From Allacma fusca (Eukaryota > Arthropoda > Collembola > Symphypleona > Sminthuridae), in the NCBI GenBank assembly GCA_947179485.1, contig OX359245.1:22121067-22185066 (forward strand): a DNA stretch of 64,000 bases, in the 5' to 3' direction. The position numbers were made by a program, and so were the translations under genes. This document shows, piece by piece, positions 55,057-64,000 of this stretch. Numbering within the stretch: position 1 is the stretch's first letter; each line of letters starts with the position of its first letter. The notes below the pieces were generated by a model. The model was not told the DNA's origin and made no database searches. It was given only the letters and a program-made list of their open reading frames with translations.

Positions 55057-55447
55057 GTAGGAAGGATGGGTACTGAGACGAATGATTTCCTCTCGTTAAA
55101 TCTAGTTACGCTTTATTCTAATAGTGTAAAGATTAGCATTACAGGTTGTCCCGTCGAATTCCTATTTAAATATGAACTGTCAATCTGTACTTAGAATAAT
55201 TATGTACTTCCGAGTCCTTCCTTGGAGTATAAAAGGAGGAAGTTCATGTATTGAAAGGGCGCTATTATTAAACTTTCCGTTCTTGCAGTTACTCTGTTGA
55301 TTTGCTGATATAAAAAGCATTAAGTTAAAGTCTGAAACTAAATTATTGACAAACACTTTCATTTTTAATAACACTTCATAAAACAAAAAGCATTCGAACT
55401 TGGAAATTTGTGAACGATTCATATATTTTCATAAATAAATCCTCACA
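55057..55447 (+). repeat. Left LTR of the outer element, second part
   Basis: Continues from GTAGG to CCTCACA, colinear with 60501-60887. It contains GTATAAAAGG at about 55229, a TATA box for the outer element's transcription. Confidence 0.92.
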
Positions 55448-55451
55448 AACG

Positions 55452-55466
55452 TGGCGATCCTGCCAG
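55452..55466 (+). other. Primer binding site of the outer element
   Basis: TGGCGATCCTGCCAG, four bases after the LTR. It resembles TGG-starting primer sites of insect gypsy-type elements; the tRNA (possibly arginine) is a guess. Confidence 0.6.
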
Positions 55467-55537
55467 TCCTACGTGCTTAGGTTGTTTCAAATTATTCCTT
55501 TTGGTTTTGGAAAAGCAATTTGTGTAATTTCACAAAA

Positions 55538-57394
55538 ATGCCACCAAAAAAATCCCAAAAAGGTTATTCCTCCTAGCTCGATGTGCTTACGAAATCGTGC
55601 AGGAGAAGAGGAGGAAGAAGGATCAAGCCCTCGTCCAAATTCTAGGCCAATAGTACATTCTCCAGTGCATTTATCAAATGCTTCAAATTTCCCCAGAATG
55701 GGAGGGCAGACTGAGAACACTGGACGTTCCAGTGAGACAGCCTTACCTTCAGAAAATGTTACTCCATTTTCTCACAATGATGGGAACACCCCACAAAATA
55801 ATATATCCGGGAGCATGAGACAAACTATGACCGGACGATTAAGTCTGGACACTTCCGACATACACGAATATAATCGTGCATGTTTCGTTGCACGGTGGAA
55901 CCCTGCAACGAAATTCTAATCAATGGATAAGAACTTCCAGTAATGGTAATGCATCTGACCAAGATGAAATTCGTCAACCAAATCCAGTGGAGTCCTTGAG
56001 AACTGAATATCATGATAATATTCCATAGCTCAGACGAGAAATGAGCAGTAATAATTTCCAGTTCCAGGGACAGTTGGAATCAATTTATGGCAAATTGGAA
56101 GATGTAAACGCGCTTAACAAAACAGTGCATTCACAGGGATTAAACCTTGAAAGAATGGAAGAAGCAGTTACAAAGATTGCACAAAATATGGAGTTAATGA
56201 CGACAACATTTGAAACTTTCTCAAATCAAGTATCTTCCAGCTCACAAACGCAAACTCGTGTTCTTGGGCGCCATACATTATCACAACCGAGTTCGGGTCA
56301 TATCCCTGATAGACATTCATATTCTTCAACCAGAATGAACCATAGCCAAGCAAATAATTTATTTACATTTCCGACTGCTAACTCTAGCAGTCTCCACAAT
56401 ACTTCATATATACCAAATATGAGTGCTAATGCTAACCGTGGGATTCCCCAACATGCAGAACAAACGCAAGGTTCAAAGTTGAATCTAAAATCTTCGGAGG
56501 TCCCTATACCAAAATACTCAGGGTCAATGGAAAAGAAAACTCCATTTGAATTTCTGATTGAGTTAACAAAGTACCAGTCAGTGACGGGTTATACCCGTAA
56601 ACAAATGTTGGAAAATATTATTCCACTTGCATTAAGAGATGAAGCATACGATTGGTATAGATATGAAGAACCAATTACCGAATGGCGTGATTTTGAATAT
56701 AAATTCAGAAACAAATTTCAAGCCATCGGGTATTCAGATGAGTTGGAGAAAGAATTGCGTGATCGCAGTCAGGCTCCTCAGGAACCCTTAACCCAGTTTA
56801 TTGGAGTCATACAAGGATTTTATGAAAGGCTAGGTAAGGATGCAAATAGTATGCATTTAGTACAGCAGGTGAAAAGACAGGCTCATCCTGAACATTAAAA
56901 AATCTGCAAAAAAATCTATTCACTCGTTGCATGACCTAAAACTAGCCGCCCAAGAGTCCCAAAAAATTATTAAGTCTTGTATGACATATAAACCTCCTAC
57001 GTTGCGAGACGTTCTTGAACCTTCATTGGGATGGAAATATAAAGCATCTAAATATACAGATGACAGGCCAAGTTATTTGGAAAGACAATCCAAATATGGA
57101 AGCAACGACGATAAATTGGATTTTGCATCAGTAGATCCGTTTACATATTTCCATTCCTCACGTTCTAGAAAAGAAGTGAAGTTTGATGAGACAACCAAGA
57201 TCAATGCGTCCTCACGTAGCAATATCCCTTATAATAATTCAGGAAGAGATTCTGTATCAGATAGGAGCCGTCATGACAATAGCGAATTGGTGTGTTATGG
57301 ATGCGGCAAGTCGGGACATTTTAAAAACAATAGCCCCAACAAAAGTAACGACAAATCGGGAAACGGAAGAGGACCGAGTCCAGCTCGCAAATGA
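55538..57394 (+). pseudogene. Gag of the outer gypsy element, broken
   Basis: Starts at the ATG at 55538 (MPPKKSQKGY), changes frame within a run of A, and continues in 55561-55919, then another frame with stops to 56040, and 56041-56898. The last contains the capsid domain (PIPKYSGSMEKKTPFEFLI, then WRDFEYKFRNKFQAIGY), as in Retrotrans_gag proteins. After another frame change the segment 56927-57394 has the zinc knuckle CYGCGKSGHFKNNS, in which the last cysteine has become serine. At least three frame changes and two stops are present. Confidence 0.85.
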
Positions 57395-57399
57395 ATAGC

Positions 57400-59372
57400 T
57401 CGGGCTCGGTTGATGCTGAAGCTAACTACTACAGTTCAAATCATTCTCATGTAGATCCACTCATTATAGTGTATATTTTAAATACACAGTTATTAGCATT
57501 TTTGGATGCCGGTTCCACTATATCTATTTTAGGACAAAAAGTTAGGTAGAGTAGGATAAGTAGATATAATTAGGAAAAACAAATTAGCTACCCAATTTGT
57601 TGGTAAAAGGTTGACTTCCCTCGTTTAGGGGAAACCAACACGAACGAGATAATTACATTAGAGGTAAATTACATTTACGGTAAATGTAAACAAACGTTTT
57701 TGTTACTTGCAGAAAGTAAAAAATCCGTGCTTCTAGGAAGGGATTTCCTTAGAGCCACAGGCATATCTCTGATAATATGGAAAAACTCGTAGACGATAAT
57801 ATTAAATACGAAGGAATTATATCCATTCGTAGGTACAAAAAAAGATATGTACGAAACAAACCCAAGTGACGTAGATTCAGAGCTGTCTGATAATGAAGAT
57901 TCTGACTTAATTGATTTACAGTCAAATAATGAAGAATTACCACAAGGGAAAGTATACATTAAAGAAATCCCAGCTAAATTAAATGAGCATTAGATTATGT
58001 AAATGCTTTCACCTCACCAGCTGAAGTATTAGCAAACTGGGATTACCCAGACTCAATGGAAGAACCTCGTAGGATAGAAATTGCTGAGGTTGATTTGCCT
58101 TCATTTGACCCGAAGTACCCAACACCACCTGGTATTAAAGTTCCAGCATATCTGAACGAATATAAAAAAAAGCTTTATGAAACCTTGCAGCCATTTTCCC
58201 CAATGTTCAGTGATAAGCCGGGTCGGTGTAAACACTATAAGCATATCATTAACACTGGTAATGCTAAGCCAGCATCCTAATGTCCGCAGGGAAAAGCAAC
58301 TATTTAAGGATGCTATAGATGAACTCTTAGCACAGGGTATCATTGAACCATCAAATAGTCAATGGTCGGCTAATGCGTTCCTAGTTCCGAAAACGACTCC
58401 TGGAAAATACAGGTTGGTAGCTAACTGGAAGCCTTTAAATAAAGTTACTATTTTAGAGGAAACGCCAATGCCTCTTGTAGATACAATTATTACAGAGTTA
58501 CAAAATGATGACTATTTTACATTAATGGATTTTCCGGATGGATTTTACCATATTCCAATGGACGAACTGTCCAAAGAAAAAACAGCGTTCATTACACCTA
58601 TGGGTTACATCAATTTATTCAAATGGGACAAGAACTCACTGGAGCCCCTGCTACATTCTATAAAGCCATTCCTGAAGCCTTGAAAAAATATTTAGATATT
58701 TGTGTCAAATGCTTTTATGACCATACTATCGTCCATAGCAAAGGATTTGAAAACCATTTAGTTCATTTAGGCTTGATACTATCAAGATTATGGGAAAAAG
58801 GTTATAACATACATCCTGCAAAACTTCAATTATGCAGACAACAAGTAAAATTTCTTGGTTTTCTGATAAAACCAGGCAAAGTACTTCCCGATCCAGACAA
58901 AGTGATGTGCATTCAGAATTATCCCACTTTGAAATCATCCAAGGAAATTCAACGATTTCTTGGATTAGGTCAGTTTTATGCCCGATTTATTAGAAACTTC
59001 AATCGAATTTCTAAACCATTAAGACAACTACTTAAAAAATATGCGGTCTTTCTGTGGACAGACGAATGCGATCATGCATTCTCACATCTAAAAAATTCAA
59101 TATCAGAAACAACTTTCCTCAAGATTCCTGATTTGAATAAACCTTTCATAATCTCAACGGATGCTTGTAATTCTGGCTTGGGAGCCGTATTATTACAAGA
59201 ACATGAGGGACAACTATACCCTTGATGGTTTGCTAGTCGCGGTCTCAAGGATGCTGAAACGAGATACTCAGTTTCAGAGAAAGAATGCCTTGCAGTCATA
59301 TGGGCAATAGAGAAGTTTCGTGGATTTGTAGAATATACCAAATTCACTATTGAAACAGACCACGTTGCCTTA

Positions 59373-59437
<65 letters not shown>

Positions 59438-59592
59438 TGATCTTGTGAGCGTACATTCGGGACAAAAAGTTTTCAAAGTTCACGCAAACGAACTTAGTCC
59501 AGTGTACAGGGGTGGCATCAAACGACATGAAAACCAAGAACTGGAGAATTCCGAAGAAGAATACCCAGTTTCAGTGCCAACACAGTCCTAAA
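57400..59592 (+). pseudogene. Pol of the outer gypsy element: protease, RT, partial RNase H, integrase tail
   Basis: Protease: LLAFLDAGSTISIL near 57500, then in another frame SVLLGRDFLRATGI near 57740. RT: LLAQGIIEPSNSQWSANAFLVPK (58326 onward), YRLVANWKPLNKVT, FTLMDFPDGFYHIPMD, then FYDHTIVHSKGFENH, where the catalytic YxDD is changed to FYDH, and KFLGFLI. RNase H: ISTDACNSGLGAVLL, a stop at 59223, then [20 protein letters not shown] and ETDHVAL. A (TA)n tract follows at 59379, after which [19 protein letters not shown], an integrase C-terminal motif, appears. The end of RNase H and the integrase zinc and core domains are deleted. Confidence 0.88.
59379..59434. repeat. (TA)n microsatellite at a deletion junction
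   Basis: About 27 AT repeats stand exactly where RNase H ends and the integrase C-terminus begins, replacing roughly 1 kb of expected coding sequence. Confidence 0.95.
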
Positions 59593-60033
59593 AACGATTA
59601 CACGTACAATCCTAATTCCCATAAGACCAGGCGCACAGAAAAATTTAAGAATGGTGAAGTGAAAGGAAAGTATTCCAATCAGCTACCACCGAACCCACGC
59701 AAATCTCATAACGAGAAAGAATTAGATACATTTAATTTATTTTTTAGTCCGGGTACTCAGGTTATATACATCAGCGACTATGAACGCATGATGATGGATT
59801 GTGAGAAATTAACAATCATTCAACGGTTCGAATTACGAACAACCGCATCCCATGCTAGTTTAGTACCCATGAAATTTGTGCAGAGAGGAATCCTTCATGT
59901 GGAAGCTAACCATTATGAACGAAATCATTTTGGCGAAAATATGCCATATAATCCCAAAGCAGTGTCAATGTTGACACTAGTACTGGAAAAAAATCAGTGT
60001 CCATACTATCGGCTGCAGCAGATATTGGTATAA
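59593..60033 (+). pseudogene. C-terminal extension of the outer element's Pol, function unknown
   Basis: After a frame change near 59590 an open frame continues to the stop at 60033. It is basic at first (KTRRTEKFKNGEVKGKY), later with VIYISDYERMMM and a histidine-rich part. It has no signal peptide or membrane segment and no motif that I recognise. Downstream (60034-60436) is non-coding. Confidence 0.5.
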
Positions 60034-60436
60034 GAGGAAGAGTCTTGATACGACCAGAAGGGCGCATGTTTAAGTAGCCTAGTGAATTCTCTAACCACAT
60101 TGAGTTTATATGTGATGACATTGAACACTCTAAATCCTGACGGAAAGCATGAGTCATTGGAAATTGTTATTTAATTTCTTAGCTATGGGGACAGCTGATT
60201 CACAATAACGGTAGTTGCGACGACCAAGGACGCCATTATTCTTGTCATCAGGGTGGCGACATCTTAGTTCTGAATTTCAAGCCATCACTTTAAGTTCAAG
60301 ACATATTATGAAATTGTTTCTTGTGTTCACAATAATATTTTCTATGTAACTATACATAATCTGATCTTCAATATTAGTGTCTATTATACAAATTATTATT
60401 TTCCGTTGGTAAAATACTCCACGTATTTTGAAACTA

Positions 60437-60448
60437 ACGGGGAGGGTG
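60437..60448 (+). other. Polypurine tract of the outer element
   Basis: ACGGGGAGGGTG directly before the right LTR. Confidence 0.75.
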
Positions 60449-60887
60449 TGTGAAGGAATATATATATAAATATATACCCTTCCCAGAGTTCCCTACATAT
60501 GTAGGAACGATTGGTACTGAGATGAATGATTTTCTCTCGTTAAATCTAGTTACACTTTATTCTAATAGTGTAAAGATTAGCATTACAGGTTGTCCCGTCG
60601 AATTCCTATTTAAATATGAACTGTCAATCTGTACTTAGAATAATTATGTATTTCCGAGTCCTTCCTTAGAGTATAAAAGGAGGAAGTTCGTGTATTGAAA
60701 GGGCGCTATTATTAAACTTTCCGTTCTTGCAGTTACTCTGTTAATTTGCTGATATTAAAAGCATTACGTTAAAATCTGAAACTAAATTATTGACACTTTC
60801 ATTTTTAATAACACTTCATAAAACAAAAAGCATTCGAACTTGGACATTTGTGAACGATTCATATATTTTCATAAATAAATCCTCACA
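60449..60887 (+). repeat. Right LTR of the outer element
   Basis: 439 bp, TGTGAAGG to CCTCACA, with GTATAAAAGG near 60670. It shows more than ten substitutions and small indels against the split left LTR, so the element is much older than the one at 30.2-36.8 kb. Confidence 0.93.
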
Positions 60888-61109
60888 GTCAATAGAAACA
60901 ACAGACACTTACCAAAGGAGCACTGAGGTAAGTGCAGGTTTCATGAATAAAGACCGGTACAGCAGTCATAAATGAACAACAACAAGCGTTTATATGCGAG
61001 TTTTTGAAACATTATTTAATAAGGGCAAACAATATATCGGTCAGAAGTACTTAACTTCCAACCTATACCCTTTCCCTTTATAGATATTTATAGGGGGCGC
61101 CATTAAATG

Positions 61110-63499
61110 TATTTAACTATCTATTACAATTCACGATTACCTTTTTAAAAAATGTTTAATTTTCGACTACAATTAACGATTCTTCCAAAAAACATCTAGT
61201 TGTCGATTGCATGTGACGATTCTCTTTTTTAAGAAAGTATTTAGTTGACGATTACCTCTTAAAAATAAATAATTGTCAATTACAACCAATGATTACTTTT
61301 AAAATAGTTTTCATTGATAAATACAATTAATGGTTACTTTAAAAATAATTTTCATTGATAAATACAATTAATGATTACTTTAAAAATAATTTTCATTTAT
61401 AAATACAATTAATGATTACTTGACACTAATTCTCCTAAAAATAAATAATTGTCAAACACAAACAATGATTACCTGTCAAAATAATTTTCATTGATGATTA
61501 CAACTAACGAATATTATTAAAATAATTTTGATTACGATTCATGATTATTTTTTAAAATATATTTAAGATTACAATGTAAGGATTACCTTTTTAAAAAATG
61601 TTTAATTTTCGACTACAATTAACGATTGTTCCAAAAAACATCTAGTTGTCGATTGCATGTGACGATTCTCTTTTTTAAGAAAGTATTTAGTTGACGATTA
61701 CCTCTTAAAAATAAATAATTGTCAATTACAACCAATGATTACCTTTCAAAATAATTATCATTGATAAATACAATTAATGATTACTTTTAAAATAGTTTTT
61801 ATTGATAAATACAATTAATGATTACTTTAAAAATAATTTTCATTGATAAATACAATTAATGATTACTTGACACTAATTCTCCTAAAAATAAATAATTGTC
61901 AAACACAAACAATGATTACCTGTCAAAATAATTTTCATTGATGATTACAACTAACGAATATTATTAAAATAATTTTGATTACGATTCATGATTATTTTTT
62001 AAAATATATTTAAGATTACAATGTAAGGATTACCTTTTTAAAATATTTAATATTACAATGTAAGGATTACCTTTTTAAAATATTTAATATTACAATGTAA
62101 GGATTATCTTTTAAAAGTGTATTTAAGATTACAATGTAAGGATTATCTTTTAAAAGTGTATTTAAGATTACAATGTAAGGATTATCTTTTTAAAATATAT
62201 TTTAATGTTCATTACATTAATGAATATCTTTCGAAAAAATATTTAGTGGTCTATTACAATTAATGAATATCTTTCGAAAAAATATTTAGTGGTCTATTAC
62301 AATTAATGATTATCTTTCAAAAAAATATTGTATTATAGATTACAATTAATGACTAACTTTTTTAAACATTTGATTGTCTATTACAATTAACGAATATCTT
62401 TGTTGACAATTCCTACTAGTAACCATTGTTTAAAAGTTTGATACTTGACTATTCCTGCTAGTAACCAATTTTTAAAGTTTGATAATTAACGACTAAAATT
62501 TACGAATTTTCAAAATTTCGAATTATCGAACTGTAACTGAAACTGTAAATAGGAGCTTAAACGATTGAGTTGCTTTAGTTAATTAATGAACAAAGCGAAA
62601 CCACCTGTGCGGACGAACAGACGTCACCCGCGTTGTACATATTAAATACATTATATTTTGGCATTCTTAAAATAAATCTTAGCTTCAATATGTGAGACTT
62701 TGTTTGCTTAAACAAAATACGAAATATCAGACTAGAGCTACGAACTTGTAGTAAAGAGTAGCTGCATGCATATGATACAACAAAATCCTAATAATTTCTT
62801 TATATGGTTATCTGAATCTTTTTAATGCAAGTTATTTATTAAAACGTTTGTAATGTGCAAGATTTCGCCTACAACGTGTCTAACAACGCCAAGCCAGACA
62901 AAGGTTTGAAAACTTATTGTCCCATTATTATTTATAAAGATTAATGATTACTTTGGGGAAAAGTGATTGATGCTTACGATTACAAAATACTTTCTGCTAA
63001 TACATCAGTTACGACTGCAATAATTACGAATTACTTTTTAGGAATGGGGCGGAAAGGTGAAGATGCTACTAGAGCTTAGGTCAATGGAAGCCCTACAAGC
63101 ACACACCAATTGGACCAACGTATATTGGGCCAACTGCATGTTGCAATTGGGCCAACGGGGGCGGCGTGCTCTGTTCCTAAAAAAATAAAGTTGCTATTCT
63201 CCGTCCAAAAGATAGAACTTCACCTTGCAGTTTTATGAAATTTTGGAACTATTTTATTGGGGAATAAGGGGACTACATCTTCAGCATAAGAAGTACGAGT
63301 CATCCATTATAAATGGTTTATAATAATTTAATAATTTATTGACGATTAAAATTGATGACCGCTTTTTGAAAACGGTTAAATGATGGTTATCGTATATTAT
63401 TGTATCGAAAAATCCAAGATTACTAAATTTAAAAAATTGATGATTAATAAATAGTAATCGTTAATCATTAATTGTGATTATTAATCGTTGACATCCCTG
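61110..63499. mobile_element. AT-rich motif-array region ending in a hAT-type terminus
   Basis: Short motifs ATTACAATTAACGATTA and variants fill 61110-62540 and recur at 63300-63490. The right terminus, read inward from 63499, is CAGGGATGTCAACGATTAAT, a typical hAT-type end made of the same motif in inverted orientation. I did not find the left terminus, so the left boundary is arbitrary. A 446-bp tandem duplication and a 36-bp tandem array lie within. Non-coding. Confidence 0.6.
61141..62030. repeat. 446-bp tandem duplication
   Basis: The block beginning CTTTTTAAAAAATGTTTAAT at 61141 is repeated from 61587 with few changes. It is followed at 62020-62200 by about five copies of a 36-40-bp unit containing AAGATTACAATGTAAGGATT. 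Confidence 0.88.
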
Positions 63500-63558
63500 T
63501 GAGAGAATCACTTTGCTCACGTCATACTTTGGCCCCTACCACCACGATTGATCGGAAC

Positions 63559-64000
63559 CAGGGTTGGCAAGTGGCAATAAATGGCCTGGCCGTTATTGGT
63601 TAAAATCCGTTTCTTACCGGCTTGGTTAAATTGCTTGGGTTGGTATAAAATGGTCGTAATTAATATTATCCAAATAAATCCACTGTCTAATAAAAACAAG
63701 TTTTAACCAAAACGTACCACCGGCGTGGCTAATATTACGCATGCATGAACACAGGGCTGCCAAGTGGTCAGAAATCTCCCAATCAACAATCTAAGCCAGT
63801 TAAGCGATGGGCCATTACATGTTTATGACGGCTGGAAGCCAAGTTGGGTGTGTTGGGTTTCTATGCCCAGTAAATGACGGGCCGTTGCTTTTTTATGATG
63901 GCTCGGGAACAAAATGGGGTAATACAGGACTTTCTTGCACACCGGGCATTGGCCCCACAACCGTTTGGCCAGCAGGAAAAGGGGGCATTGGGCCGATACA
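63559..64000. mobile_element. One or two hAT-type left ends running off the window
   Basis: CAGGGTTGGCAAGTGGCAAT at 63559 and CAGGGCTGCCAAGTGGTCAG at 63752 are both left-type ends of the same style, followed by GGCCNTT/TTGGGCC motifs. Right ends and target duplications are outside the window or not found. A block with TTGGGCCAAC motifs at 63105-63165 belongs to the same style. Confidence 0.5.

Larger units (their letters stand above)
50370..60887 (+). mobile_element. Decayed Ty3/gypsy LTR retrotransposon with another element in its left LTR
   Basis: LTRs start TGTGAAGG and end CCTCACA; the 4-bp duplication GTCA flanks the whole (50366-50369 and 60888-60891). The left LTR is cut at 50421/55057 by a nested LTR element. 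Inside come a primer site, gag with a zinc knuckle, protease, RT and part of RNase H, then a (TA)n tract, an integrase C-terminus and a purine tract. Many stops and frame changes, a mutated catalytic motif and the integrase deletion make it dead. Without the nested insert it is about 5.9 kb. Confidence 0.93.

Overview
This window is transposon-dense, AT-rich, eukaryotic DNA, most likely from an invertebrate animal and probably an arthropod. I cannot name the species. I see no intact host protein-coding gene, no rRNA or tRNA gene and no prokaryotic feature. Almost everything recognisable is a transposable element or a relic, and several are nested, so a relative order of insertions can be read.

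Layout. 0-5 kb: a reverse-transcriptase (RT) scrap, then a nearly full-length minus-strand LINE (ORF1 plus endonuclease-RT-zinc ORF2) with frameshifts. 5-12 kb: a relic of a protein-primed family B DNA polymerase, the end of a Ty3/gypsy integrase ORF, another LINE relic, and a relic of a Polinton/Maverick-like packaging ATPase. 13.2-15 kb: a 5'-truncated LINE with a 14-bp target duplication. 16.8-19.5 kb: a pogo/Tigger-like DNA transposon containing a truncated LINE with a restriction-like endonuclease (R2-like). 15-29 kb and 38-43 kb: at least eight hAT-type elements with 8-bp target duplications, whose ends are dense arrays of a short motif that differs in each element. 30.2-36.8 kb: a young minus-strand LTR retrotransposon (two LTR differences seen by eye) with a large Gag, a textbook -1 frameshift signal, a protease, no RT or integrase, and an antisense, apparently spliced gene-like block. 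It split an older LINE (30.1 kb, resuming at 36.8 kb). 45-50 kb: a LINE C-terminus, a Pif1/Helitron helicase relic and minisatellites. 50.4-60.9 kb: a decayed Ty3/gypsy element whose left LTR is interrupted by a second LTR element (50.4-55.05 kb) that keeps Gag, protease and only the integrase C-terminus. 61-64 kb: AT-rich repeats and hAT ends running off the window.

How the parts relate. The autonomous functions here (LINE RT, gypsy RT, PolB, ATPase, helicase) are broken. The youngest or cleanest elements are internally deleted or non-coding and must depend on enzymes encoded elsewhere. The strongest candidates for something new are the motif-array hAT ends, the antisense spliced block inside the young LTR element, and the two Gag-bearing LTR elements that have lost their polymerases. 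Nothing here was checked against a database; family names come from motifs read by eye.
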